From assembly GCA_019113645.1 (NCBI GenBank), contig DXGZ01000127.1:1-64000 (forward strand): DNA of 64,000 nucleotides. Reading direction: 5' to 3'. The position numbers and the translations under genes are program-made. Origin of the DNA: Candidatus Mediterraneibacter vanvlietii (GTDB taxonomy: Bacteria; Bacillota; Clostridia; Lachnospirales; Lachnospiraceae). Below, piece by piece: positions 40,461-49,209 of this stretch; the stretch's first letter is position 1, and every line of letters starts with the position of its first letter. The notes beneath the pieces are model-generated. The model ran no database searches. It was not told the origin of the DNA and saw only the letters and a program-made list of their open reading frames with translations.

Positions 40461-42398
40461 ATGAAGAGAAATCTGTATCTGAATATAAAGGAAAAAGAAG
40501 CGGCAAGGCAGGAGTATCTGGATGCATTTGCGGAAGTAAGGCCTTCGGCAGAGAAGATCGCTGTGTCGGAGAGCCTGGGGCGGACGACAGCGGAGGCAGT
40601 GTATGCCGTCTGTTCCAGCCCGGCTTATAATTCCTGTGCCATGGACGGGATCGCCGTGATCAGTTCCCATACGAAGGGGGCGTCGGAGGATCATCCTCTT
40701 ACGCTGGAAGCGGGGAAAGACTATGTTGAGGCGGATACAGGAGATATGCTTCCGGCGCCGTATGACGCGGTGATTATGGCGGAAGACCTGATAGAGACAG
40801 AAGCAGAAGGAAGCTACCGGATCATTGCGCCGACGCATCCTCTGGCACATGTCCGCCCGGCGGGGGAAGATATTGTGGCGGGAGAGATGGTGCTGCCATC
40901 CGGCCACAGGATCCGGGCTGTGGATCTCTCCGCGCTCCTTGCCGCCGGGGTAAGAGAGATTCCGGTGGTGAGAAAACCGATAGTCGGGATCATCCCCACC
41001 GGAGATGAGATGATGGACTGTTTCACGGCGGGAGATATCCCGGACGGCAGAATCCCGGAGACGAATTCCTGGATGTTTTTAAACCTGGTCAGAGAGAACG
41101 GGGGCGAAGGAAAGCGCTGGCCGATTGTACCGGATGACCCGAAACGTCTGGGTGATGCGGTGAAAGAGGCGCTGGCGCTGTGCGACATCGTAATTGTCAA
41201 TGCAGGGTCAAGCGCCGGGAGGGACGACTATACGGTTCATGTGCTGCGGGAACTGGGCGAGGTGCTTGTGCATGGCGTGGCAGTGAAACCGGGAAAACCG
41301 GTGATCCTCGGAAAGGCCGGCGGCAAGCCGGTGATCGGCCTGCCCGGCTATCCGGTATCTGCCTATCTGACATTTATGGAATTCGTGGTTCCGGTAATGA
41401 AACTGTTTCTGAAAAATGCCGGAAATGTCATTGCTCAGAGCACAAATCCAGCAGGCAAAGTGATCAGGGCAAAACTGTCAAAGACTCTGATGTCCAGCCT
41501 GAAGTACGAGGAGTATGTGCGGGTGAAGCTGGGAATGGTGGAAGGAGAGATGATTGCCTCGCCGCTTGAGCGGGGAGCAGGCGCCTCCATGTCTCTTGTG
41601 AAAGCGGACGGGTTCTGCGTTATCCCGCGCAGCAGTGAGGGGATTGCGGCTCACGAAGAGGTGGAGGTCCGCGCGCTCCGGCCTCTGGAACAGATCGAGA
41701 AGACTCTGGTTGTGATTGGAAGTCATGACATTATTCTTGATGTAATCAATGACATGATGCTGGAGCGGCAGACCGGGATGAGCCTGTCCTCTACCCATGT
41801 GGGCTCCCTGTCCGGTCTGATCGCGCTCCGGAAGCGGGAAGCTCATCTGGCGCCGTCCCACCTTCTCTGTGAGGAAGACGGAAGTTACAACACCGCAGTG
41901 GTTCGGGAAATGTTCCCGGAAGGCGAGATGGCCATTATCAAAGGAGTGCGCCGCCGTCAGGGCTTCCTTGTGAAAAAGGGAAATCCGAAAGGAATCCGTC
42001 AGATCACGGATATCACGCCGGATGTGAGGTATATCAACCGGCAGAAGGGAGCCGGAACCAGGGTGCTTTTTGACTATCTGCTGAGGAAGAACGGAATGAA
42101 GCCGGAGGAGATAACCGGCTATGAAAATGAGGCGGCGACTCACATGAGCGTGGCAGTCGCGGTGCAGAAGAACAATGCGGATACGGGAATGGGGATCTAT
42201 TCCTGCGCGAAAGTGCTCGGTCTTGATTTTGTGGATGTGTCTTTTGAGGAATACGATTTTGTTACATGGAAAACCTGTCTGGAACTTCCGTATATAAAGG
42301 AGTTCCTGAAGGTGATCAGAAGCAGTGAATTCCGCGCGAGACTGGAAGCGCTCGGCGGCTATACCTGCGAGGAGACAGGGGAGGTGCGCTTTGTTTGA
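40461..42398 (+). CDS. MoeA fused to a periplasmic-binding-protein-like domain
   Basis: About 645 residues from the ATG at 40461, which has GAGGTG 6 bases upstream; earlier starts in the track touch that site. Residues 1-410 are a MoeA (NSCAMDGIAVIS, TGDMLPAPYDAVIMAEDL, PTGDEMMD, VNAGSSAGRDDYTVHVL, LPGYPVSAYLTF). Residues 415-645 form a PBP-like domain with SHDIILDVINDMML, STHVGSLSGLIAL, RRQGFLVKKGNPKGI and YINRQKGAGTR, resembling molybdate/tungstate-sensing or pterin-binding domains. A role in choosing or holding the metal is inferred. Cytoplasmic despite the PBP fold, because no signal peptide is present. Confidence 0.9.
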   Translation: MKRNLYLNIKEKEAARQEYLDAFAEVRPSAEKIAVSESLGRTTAEAVYAVCSSPAYNSCAMDGIAVISSHTKGASEDHPLTLEAGKDYVEADTGDMLPAPYDAVIMAEDLIETEAEGSYRIIAPTHPLAHVRPAGEDIVAGEMVLPSGHRIRAVDLSALLAAGVREIPVVRKPIVGIIPTGDEMMDCFTAGDIPDGRIPETNSWMFLNLVRENGGEGKRWPIVPDDPKRLGDAVKEALALCDIVIVNAGSSAGRDDYTVHVLRELGEVLVHGVAVKPGKPVILGKAGGKPVIGLPGYPVSAYLTFMEFVVPVMKLFLKNAGNVIAQSTNPAGKVIRAKLSKTLMSSLKYEEYVRVKLGMVEGEMIASPLERGAGASMSLVKADGFCVIPRSSEGIAAHEEVEVRALRPLEQIEKTLVVIGSHDIILDVINDMMLERQTGMSLSSTHVGSLSGLIALRKREAHLAPSHLLCEEDGSYNTAVVREMFPEGEMAIIKGVRRRQGFLVKKGNPKGIRQITDITPDVRYINRQKGAGTRVLFDYLLRKNGMKPEEITGYENEAATHMSVAVAVQKNNADTGMGIYSCAKVLGLDFVDVSFEEYDFVTWKTCLELPYIKEFLKVIRSSEFRARLEALGGYTCEETGEVRFV

Positions 42399-43080
42399 GA
42401 AAAATCTGGAATTTCTGACCCGGGAAGAAGCGGCGAAGATCCGGGGAACAAAAGCGGCGGTAATCGGGCTGGGAGCGCTGGGACAGATGGCCGCTCATCT
42501 TCTGGTGAGAAGCGGTTTCGAGCATCTGGTTCTGGCGGACGGAGACCGGATGTCTGCAAGTAATTTCAACCGGCAGCTCTATGCGGATATCCTGACCCTG
42601 TACCGCCCGAAGACCGAGGTAGTCTGTGAGCGTCTGGGGGATATCAGCCCCCGGCTGAAACTGGAAGCATATCCGGTATATCTCGACCGGACAAACGGAC
42701 CGGACATAGTCGGGGACGCAGATCTGATTCTGGACTGCGTGGATCAGATCAAAACAAAACTGTATCTGGAAGAACTGGCCGAGGAGAAAGGCATTCCGCT
42801 GATTCACGGCGCAGTCAACGGGTGGACGGGACAAGCTGCCGTGATCTTTCCCGGCGAGAGAGTCCTTTCTGCTGTGTACGCAAACAGCGCGGAACAAAAA
42901 GAGTCGGCACTGATGATTACGGTAAACGTTATAGCGTCCGTGCAGGCTGCGGAAGCGGTGAAATACGCCTGCGGGAGAACGAGCCGGCTTCGGGGAAGGC
43001 TGCTGTGTGTGGATCTTCTGAATGGAGAGGCGGATGATTTTGCGGTTAAAACGGATGAACTGTCGCTTCTGAAACGGTAA
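42391..43080 (+). CDS. ThiF/MoeB/HesA-family adenylyltransferase
   Basis: About 229 residues. The TTG at 42391, behind GGGGAGGTG and overlapping the upstream stop, is the most likely start; the track start lies deep inside the previous gene. The nucleotide-binding motif AAVIGLGALGQMAAHLLVRSG is followed by LADGDRMSASNFNRQL and a DLILDCVDQIKTKLYLEE segment, the core of E1-like enzymes. It lacks the CxxC zinc ribbon found in MoeB. It may activate the C-terminal GG of the MoaD-like protein encoded at 47516. The assignment to that partner is inference. Confidence 0.85.
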   Translation: MFEKNLEFLTREEAAKIRGTKAAVIGLGALGQMAAHLLVRSGFEHLVLADGDRMSASNFNRQLYADILTLYRPKTEVVCERLGDISPRLKLEAYPVYLDRTNGPDIVGDADLILDCVDQIKTKLYLEELAEEKGIPLIHGAVNGWTGQAAVIFPGERVLSAVYANSAEQKESALMITVNVIASVQAAEAVKYACGRTSRLRGRLLCVDLLNGEADDFAVKTDELSLLKR

Positions 43081-43098
43081 AATGGCGATTCTCCGCCC

Positions 43099-43127
43099 TT
43101 GTCCCCCTGGCCGCCTTCTGATATAAT
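43099..43127 (+). promoter_or_regulatory. tupA operon promoter
   Basis: TTGTCC (43099-43104), 17-base spacer, TATAAT (43122-43127), with an extended -10 TG at 43119-43120. It gives the tungsten/AOR genes a promoter of their own. Confidence 0.75.
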
Positions 43128-43168
43128 TTTCTGAAAGACAAAAGCAGGAGAAAAGGAGAAGAGAGATT

Positions 43169-44050
43169 ATGAAAAACTGGAAACTGATGTGCCTGATTCT
43201 GGGAGTCGGTCTGCTCTGCGGCTGCTCTTCGGGGGAGAACGCCAACGATGCCGGCGATTCGGCTGACGGGGCTTCCGGCGGGAAGGAAGATATTATTTTG
43301 GCTACAACCACAAGTACGCAGGACAGCGGGCTTCTGGATGTGATTCTGCCTGTTTTTGAAGAGGAGTCCGGATATACAGTCAGCGTGGTTTCCGTGGGGT
43401 CAGGAGAGGCAATGACCATGGGAGAGAACGGAGAGGCGGATGTCCTGCTGGTGCATTCTCCTGTAGCGGAAGAGAAATTTGTGGAGGAAGGACACGCGGA
43501 TGAGGACGGAAGGATGGATGTAATGTACAACGATTTCGTCCTGATCGGTCCGAAAGATGACCCGGCGGGAATCAGCGCGGAATACCCGGCGGACGCGGTT
43601 GCCGCGTTCCGGACGATTGCGGATACACAGACAGAGTTTATTTCCAGGAGTGACGAGTCCGGCACTCATAAGAAAGAACTGGAGATCTGGGACGCATGCG
43701 GCATTACACCGGAAGGCAGCTGGTATGTGGAAGCGGGAACAGGTATGGGCGCTGTGCTGGAGATGGCGAATGAAGAACTGGCATATACCCTTTCTGACCG
43801 GGCGACCTGGCTGAATCTGGAGCTGGATGAGGATCTGACAATCGTGTGCGAGAATGATGAGAGCGGCATCCTTTACAACCAGTATGGCGTGATTTGCGTT
43901 AATCCGGATAAGAATGAACAGATCAACCATGAGGGTGCGAAGGCGTTCCAGCAGTGGATTGTTTCCGACGAAGGACAGGAACTGATTGGCGAATACGGGG
44001 TGGAAGAGTACGGAAAGGCTCTGTTTACGCCCAATGCTTTGCAGGAATAA
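43169..44050 (+). CDS. tupA: Tungstate-binding lipoprotein of an ABC importer
   Basis: A 293-residue solute-binding protein. The N-terminus is a lipoprotein signal ending LLCGCSSG, so the mature protein is anchored outside the membrane. The TupA core starts at ILATTTSTQDSGLLDVILPVFEEE and continues VGSGEAMTMGENGEADVLLVHSP, MYNDFVLIGP, SRSDESGTHKKELEIW, which is the pattern of tungstate-specific TupA, distinct from ModA. TupA proteins bind tungstate with very high affinity. It precedes tupB and tupC, and an aldehyde ferredoxin oxidoreductase that would use tungsten. Confidence 0.93.
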   Translation: MKNWKLMCLILGVGLLCGCSSGENANDAGDSADGASGGKEDIILATTTSTQDSGLLDVILPVFEEESGYTVSVVSVGSGEAMTMGENGEADVLLVHSPVAEEKFVEEGHADEDGRMDVMYNDFVLIGPKDDPAGISAEYPADAVAAFRTIADTQTEFISRSDESGTHKKELEIWDACGITPEGSWYVEAGTGMGAVLEMANEELAYTLSDRATWLNLELDEDLTIVCENDESGILYNQYGVICVNPDKNEQINHEGAKAFQQWIVSDEGQELIGEYGVEEYGKALFTPNALQE

Positions 44051-44056
44051 CGGATT

Positions 44057-44755
44057 ATGGATATTATTGTCGAGGGATTTTCCGAAGCACTCCGTTTGAT
44101 CATATCACTTGACAGTGAAGTGTTTGAAGTAGTGAGAACCTCTCTGTATGTGACTTTTGTTTCGCTGGTGATCGCAGGTGCGGCAGGGATTCCGGCAGGG
44201 CTTCTGACTGCAGGGCATGAGTTTCGGCTGAAAGGTCTTCTGACACGCGTGATTTATACTCTTATGGGGATGCCGCCGGTACTTTGCGGACTGGTAGTGT
44301 ATGTGGTGTTTATGCGCAGGGGGCTGCTGGGAAGTCTGAGCCTGAACTATACGACAACAGTGATGGTGATTGCTCAGATACTTTTGATTTTTCCGATTAT
44401 TATGGGGATTACAATCGGTGCAGCCAGAGAGCGGCAGGGAGATGTGCGTCGTCTGGCGCGGACGCTGGGGGCCGGAAAATGGCAGACTGGCGTCCTCCTG
44501 CTTTTTGAACTGAGAGCCGGGCTGGTGACAGCTGTTGTCTCAGGTTTTTCCAGAGGAATCTCGGAAGTCGGAGCAGTGATGATCGTGGGCGGAAACATCG
44601 AGGGGAGGACCCGCACCATGACGACTTACATCTCCCAGTTAAAGGGAATGGGCGAGTTTGAGCGGGCGGTGGCAGTCGGGATTATTCTGCTGATTCTCTC
44701 CTTCGCTGTGAACTCTGTACTCTATCATTTCCAGAAAACAGATGGAGTGTTTTGA
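44057..44755 (+). CDS. tupB: Tungstate ABC transporter permease
   Basis: A 232-residue permease with about five or six helices, starting 6 bases after tupA. The EAA-type loop DVRRLARTLGAGKWQTGVLLLFELRAGL lies near residue 135, and the following SGFSRGISEVGAVMIVGGNIEGRTRTMTTYI is the conserved stretch of TupB/ModB proteins. It forms the membrane channel with the TupC ATPase. Its end abuts the spacer before tupC. Confidence 0.93.
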   Translation: MDIIVEGFSEALRLIISLDSEVFEVVRTSLYVTFVSLVIAGAAGIPAGLLTAGHEFRLKGLLTRVIYTLMGMPPVLCGLVVYVVFMRRGLLGSLSLNYTTTVMVIAQILLIFPIIMGITIGAARERQGDVRRLARTLGAGKWQTGVLLLFELRAGLVTAVVSGFSRGISEVGAVMIVGGNIEGRTRTMTTYISQLKGMGEFERAVAVGIILLILSFAVNSVLYHFQKTDGVF

Positions 44756-44794
44756 CCAGAAAGCAGAAGAAAAATCGGAGGACAGCGTCAGCGT

Positions 44795-45496
44795 ATGAAA
44801 ATCGATATAACCGGGCTGAAAAAAACATATGGGAACAGAACTGTTCTGGAAATCGGAGCTCTGCACATTCCATCGGGAAAAATCACAGCTGTGGTGGGAC
44901 CAAACGGAGCAGGAAAGACAACGCTTCTCAATCTTGTGGCAGGGTTGGTGGAGAGCGACTGCGGTCATATTCTGTACAATGGAGAGAAAAACATACCATT
45001 TCAGCGGATGACCATGGTGTTTCAGAAGCCCTGCATGATCTCTTCTACAGTGAGGAAGAATATCGCATGGCCGCTGAAGATCAGAGGGGTCGCCAGGGCG
45101 GAAGCAGCGGCGGAAGTGGAGCGGCTTGCGGAGAAGCTGGGACTGACCTCATTTCTGGACAGAAGAGCGGACAGGCTGTCTGCCGGAGAGATGGAAAAGA
45201 CAGCGCTTGCACGCGCGTTATCTTTTGATCCGGATCTGCTGCTTCTGGATGAGCCGGGGGCGAATATGGATCCACATGCTCTGATCGAAATGGAAGCGAT
45301 GCTCCGGCGGCTGCCGGCGGCGCGGCAGAAGACGGTTCTGCTTGTCACCCACAACCTGGCACAGGCGGCGCGGCTGGCGGATGATGTTCTGTTTCTGAAT
45401 GAGGGACGGGCAGCGGAATACTGTGGGGTGAAAGAGTTTTTCGAATGCCCGGTCCGGGAAGAGACGAAACGGTTTTTGGAGATTGAGTGGAGGTGA
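44795..45496 (+). CDS. tupC: Tungstate ABC transporter ATP-binding protein
   Basis: A 233-residue ATPase. Walker A is VVGPNGAGKTTLLN, Q-loop MVFQKPCM, a slightly altered signature LSAGEMEKTALARAL, and Walker B LLLLDEPGANMD. The start at 44795 follows GGAGGACAGCG. It completes tupABC. Its last bases overlap the reading frame of the AOR gene, so translation of the importer and the tungstoenzyme may be coupled. Confidence 0.93.
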   Translation: MKIDITGLKKTYGNRTVLEIGALHIPSGKITAVVGPNGAGKTTLLNLVAGLVESDCGHILYNGEKNIPFQRMTMVFQKPCMISSTVRKNIAWPLKIRGVARAEAAAEVERLAEKLGLTSFLDRRADRLSAGEMEKTALARALSFDPDLLLLDEPGANMDPHALIEMEAMLRRLPAARQKTVLLVTHNLAQAARLADDVLFLNEGRAAEYCGVKEFFECPVREETKRFLEIEWR

Positions 45497-45501
45497 GGAG
45501 A

Positions 45502-47454
45502 TTGTCCAGCAAATACGGCGGTTACATGGGAAAAGTGTTAAAGATTAATCTGACCACGCAGGAGGCGTCGGAGTATCCTTTTTCCGATGAAGAAAGAGAA
45601 CTTTATATTGGCGGCAAGATGATGGCGGCGAAGATCCTCGGAGATCATCTGACCGGGGCGGAGAAAGCGTTTTCAGAGGAAAATCTCCTGGTCATTACAA
45701 CCGGACCGCTGACCGGTTCCGGCGCGCCCAGCTCCAGCCGGTTCAACATATCCACGCTGTCTCCGCAGACAGGATATATCACATCCTCCAATTGCGGAGG
45801 GCATTTCGGATATTACCTGAAAAAAGCGGGGCTGGATGCGCTGATTCTGACGGGGAGATGCGAAAAACCAAGCTGGATTGAGATTCAGAATGAGAAAGTG
45901 GTTTTTCATGACGCGGAGGATATCTGGGGCATGAAGACGTCTGAGACGCAGGCGGCTCTGGATGATAAGATGCGGATGAAGAACGGCAGAGTAAAGAAAA
46001 ACGGCAAGATCTGCATCGGACCGGCGGGGGAGAACCTGGTACTCTATTCCTGCATCGTTTCGAACGAGCGGGTTTCGGGCCGGGGAGGTACCGGAGCGGT
46101 TATGGGCTGGATGCGGCTTAAGGCGGTCTGCGCAGGCGGAAATAAGGAAGTACCGGTTTATGACAAAGAAAAGATGGTGAAGCATACGCAGAAATGGTTC
46201 CGCTATCTGAGAAATCACCCGCTGACCGGAAACCAGCTTCCGAAACTGGGGACAGCGGGGCTGGTCAGCGCCATGCAGATGAAACATATCCTGTCTACGA
46301 AGAATTACACATATGGTCAGTATGATGAGTTTGAGAAGGTAAGCGGCGAAGAGCTGGCGGAAAAGTACAATATCGTCAACAAAGGATGTCTCACCTGTCC
46401 GATCCGGTGCGCCCGTACGGTGGAAGTTGCCGGGCAGCAGGTAAAGGGGCCGGAGCTGGAGACGCTGGTGCTTCTGGGAGGAGGAATTCTGAATAACGAT
46501 CTTCCTTCCATATTAAAATGGAACTATGAGCTGGATGAACTGGGGATGGATACCATCTCCTGCGCCAATACGATTTCCTACGCAATGGAGGCGAACGAGA
46601 GAGGTCTGTGGGACAACGGGCTGCATTTTTCAGGCACGGAAGAACTGTCCGGGATCTTTGAGGATATCGCGTACCGCCGGGGCATCGGAGATGAGCTGGC
46701 GCTGGGGAGCAGACGGCTTTCCGAAAAATACGGGGGAAAGGAATTTGCCATTCACGCGAAAGGAATGGAACTGGCTGCCTATGAGCCGCGAAAGGCAGTA
46801 GGGCTTGGTCTTGGATACGCGACCAGCAACCGGGGCGGATGCCATCTGAATGGCGGTTATCTGGTGATTCTGGAAGGTCTGGGACTGTCCATCGATCAGA
46901 CGACGTACCATGGAAAAGCAGATCTGACCATGCTGTTTCAGGATCTGATGGAGATGATATCAGCTGCCGGCCAGTGTCTGTTCACAAGCTACGCGTTCTT
47001 CCCTACGCCGCTGATGAATCATCCGAACGCCTGGTATACGAAGATGATCAATAAAGTGCTGCCATACTGCGGGGCGGTGGTCCGCCTGATCAACAAATAC
47101 CCGGAGATCGCCCATATGCATCTGCCGGTATTCCATCACACGAAGGGATTCGAGTACACAACCGGGATGAAGATGAAGTTCGGCGATTATATCCGCTGCG
47201 GTGAGCGGGGATATAACCTGGAGCGTGAGATTAACCGCAGGTTCGGTGTGGATGCCAATAAGGATGCACTGCCGAAGAAACTGACGCAGACTCTGCAGGA
47301 TCCAAAGGATCCGGACTCCAGGGTACCGCTGGAGAAGCTGAAGAAAGTATACTATCATGCCAGGGGATGGGACAGGAACGGGCTTCCCACCGAGAAGACG
47401 CTGAGGAAGCTGAAGATTCTGGACGATACCCGGCGTACAGCAGACATGGGATAA
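45502..47454 (+). CDS. Aldehyde:ferredoxin oxidoreductase (tungsten enzyme)
   Basis: About 650 residues. AOR oxidises aldehydes to acids, or reduces acids, with ferredoxin as electron partner, using a tungsten bis-molybdopterin site and one [4Fe-4S] cluster. The fold signatures run KYGGYMGKVLKINLT at the start, FNISTLSPQTGYITSSNCGGHFG, RGGTGAVMGWMRLKAV, then the cluster motif CLTCPIRC near residue 295 and a last cysteine in SAAGQCLF. The TTG at 45502 after GGAGGTGAGG is chosen; the ATG at 45487 inside tupC is the alternative. Encoded directly after tupABC, which supports tungsten as the metal. The aldehyde substrate is unknown. Confidence 0.92.
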   Translation: MSSKYGGYMGKVLKINLTTQEASEYPFSDEERELYIGGKMMAAKILGDHLTGAEKAFSEENLLVITTGPLTGSGAPSSSRFNISTLSPQTGYITSSNCGGHFGYYLKKAGLDALILTGRCEKPSWIEIQNEKVVFHDAEDIWGMKTSETQAALDDKMRMKNGRVKKNGKICIGPAGENLVLYSCIVSNERVSGRGGTGAVMGWMRLKAVCAGGNKEVPVYDKEKMVKHTQKWFRYLRNHPLTGNQLPKLGTAGLVSAMQMKHILSTKNYTYGQYDEFEKVSGEELAEKYNIVNKGCLTCPIRCARTVEVAGQQVKGPELETLVLLGGGILNNDLPSILKWNYELDELGMDTISCANTISYAMEANERGLWDNGLHFSGTEELSGIFEDIAYRRGIGDELALGSRRLSEKYGGKEFAIHAKGMELAAYEPRKAVGLGLGYATSNRGGCHLNGGYLVILEGLGLSIDQTTYHGKADLTMLFQDLMEMISAAGQCLFTSYAFFPTPLMNHPNAWYTKMINKVLPYCGAVVRLINKYPEIAHMHLPVFHHTKGFEYTTGMKMKFGDYIRCGERGYNLEREINRRFGVDANKDALPKKLTQTLQDPKDPDSRVPLEKLKKVYYHARGWDRNGLPTEKTLRKLKILDDTRRTADMG

Positions 47455-47515
47455 AACCGGATGTAAGGATTAAGGACAATCCGGATGTGAGAAGACGCGG
47501 AATCGGAGGTGGATG

Positions 47516-47740
47516 ATGGTTCAGGTGAAAATATATGGCGTTGCGCGGCTGAAAGCAGGCGTGGGGACATTCGAGAGGGACGCCTCGACAGCGGATGAAC
47601 TGCTGGGGATGATTCCGAATATAACGAAAAAAGAAGCAAAAGATCTGGTTCTTCTGGTAAATGGAAAACCGGCAGGCAGACATACCCGGCTCAAAGACGG
47701 AGATGAGGTCGTTCTGCTGGCTCCGGCGGGAGGTGGCTGA
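47516..47740 (+). CDS. MoaD/ThiS-like small sulfur-carrier protein
   Basis: A 74-residue ubiquitin-fold protein. It begins VQVKIYGVARLKAGVG, has a VNGKPAGRHTRLKDGDEVVLLAP segment, and ends in GGG, the tail that E1-like enzymes adenylate and load with sulfur. The second of two adjacent ATGs (47516) sits 6 bases after GGAGG. MoaD proteins give sulfur for the molybdopterin dithiolene. Its place between AOR and the ferredoxin-ADH, instead of with moaE, suggests a subtype dedicated to the tungsten cofactor. The ThiF-like enzyme at 42391 is a plausible activator. Confidence 0.88.
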   Translation: MVQVKIYGVARLKAGVGTFERDASTADELLGMIPNITKKEAKDLVLLVNGKPAGRHTRLKDGDEVVLLAPAGGG

Positions 47741-47742
47741 CA

Positions 47743-49209
47743 ATGAAAAAAGTAAAACAGGTACCGTATATAAATGAACAGACATGCGCGGGATGTTCGG
47801 TGTGTGTGGTGAACTGCCCGATGGACTGCATTCAGATCGAAGAACCGAAATATCACGGGGATATTCATACGATCGCAAAGGCAGACTGGACGAAATGCAT
47901 CGGATGCGGGATCTGCGCAGGAGTCTGTCCTGTTCGGGCGATCCGGATGAGCAGACTGGGGAAAGGGGAGAATGAATTGAAGACAAAATGGAATATAAAA
48001 AAAGTGTACTGCAGAGGATTTCAGTATGCAATGAAGGCAGGCATGTACGTGCTTCCGTGGAGGGTGCCGAAACTCATGCAGGGAGCCGGCGCGGTGAAAA
48101 AGCTTCCCGCCGCCGTGAAAAGACGCGGGTTCAGAAAAGTACTGGTAGTGACAGATTCAACTCTGATGGGGCTTCATCTTCCGGATGGGATGCTGGACGC
48201 CATGAAAGAAGAACAGCTGGATTATGTGATTTTTGACGGCGTGGGTCCGAATCCCACAGATGAAAATGTGGAGGAAGGAGTCCGGATCTTCCGGGAGAAC
48301 GGGTGCGACTGCATGATCGCCTTCGGCGGCGGATCTCCGATGGACTGTGCGAAAGCGATCGGCGCCAGAATCGCCAGGCCGGGGAAGAAGGTGCGTCAGC
48401 TTCAGGGGCTGTTCCATATCCTGAAGCCCATACCGATTATCTTCGCTGTTCCGACTACGGCGGGAACCGGATCGGAGACAACGATTGCGGCGGTTATTAC
48501 AGAGGCGGCGACCCACCACAAAGCGTCTATCAACGACCTGTGTCTGATGCCGAAGTTCGCGGTGCTGGATCCGGAACTGACAAAAGGACTTCCGCCGAAA
48601 GTGACGGCTACAACCGGAATGGACGCCCTCTGCCATGCAGTAGAGGCATATACAAACAATACATACAACAGCAGACTGGAGAAAGAAATGTGCCGGAAAG
48701 CGGTTCGGCTCATTCATGATAATCTCCTGAAAGTATATGAAAACGGGGATGATCTGGACGCGCGGCAGAAGATGCAGCAGGCGGCATTTTACGGCGGCCG
48801 GGCATTTACAAGAGGGTCGGTGGGGTATGTGCACGCGATCGGCCATACACTGGGCGGACTTTACGGTACGCCCCATGGGCTTGCCATGTCCATTCTGCTT
48901 CCCCATGTTCTGCGGGCGTTCGGAGAAGCTGCATGGGAGAAGCTTGCGGAATTAAGCGATGTCTGTTCTCTGACTAAGGCAGACGAACCTGTTCCGACAA
49001 AAGCGGAAGCATTTATCACATGGATAGAGGAACTCAAGGAGAAAATGAATATTCCCGAGTATCCGGACATGATCCGGGAGGAAGATATTGATCAGATCGT
49101 GGAGTGGGCGGAGAAAGAAGGAAATCCTCTCTATCCTGTCCCGGTAGTATGGAGCAGAAAAGAGCTGAAAGAATTCATCAGAACATTAAGACCGGAGGAA
49201 AATGAATGA
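47743..49209 (+). CDS. Ferredoxin-iron alcohol dehydrogenase fusion protein
   Basis: A 488-residue fusion. Residues 1-75 hold a two-cluster ferredoxin: CAGCSVCVVNCPMDC and CIGCGICAGVCPVRA, each a CxxCxxCxxxC motif. From about 100 an iron-dependent alcohol dehydrogenase follows, with the NAD-binding FGGGSPMDCAKAIG and PTTAGTGSETT, and iron ligands in AVEAYTNN, HAIGHTLGG and GTPHGLAMS. A direct route from ferredoxin to an alcohol/aldehyde site is inferred. The gene starts two bases after the MoaD-like stop and overlaps tatD by 4 bases. Next to the AOR, it could complete acid to aldehyde to alcohol conversion or the reverse. Confidence 0.93.
   Translation: MKKVKQVPYINEQTCAGCSVCVVNCPMDCIQIEEPKYHGDIHTIAKADWTKCIGCGICAGVCPVRAIRMSRLGKGENELKTKWNIKKVYCRGFQYAMKAGMYVLPWRVPKLMQGAGAVKKLPAAVKRRGFRKVLVVTDSTLMGLHLPDGMLDAMKEEQLDYVIFDGVGPNPTDENVEEGVRIFRENGCDCMIAFGGGSPMDCAKAIGARIARPGKKVRQLQGLFHILKPIPIIFAVPTTAGTGSETTIAAVITEAATHHKASINDLCLMPKFAVLDPELTKGLPPKVTATTGMDALCHAVEAYTNNTYNSRLEKEMCRKAVRLIHDNLLKVYENGDDLDARQKMQQAAFYGGRAFTRGSVGYVHAIGHTLGGLYGTPHGLAMSILLPHVLRAFGEAAWEKLAELSDVCSLTKADEPVPTKAEAFITWIEELKEKMNIPEYPDMIREEDIDQIVEWAEKEGNPLYPVPVVWSRKELKEFIRTLRPEENE

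Noticed and set aside
42316-43665. 449-residue minus-strand ORF
   Set aside because: Spans the ThiF-like and tupA genes in antisense; serine/proline-rich shadow frame.
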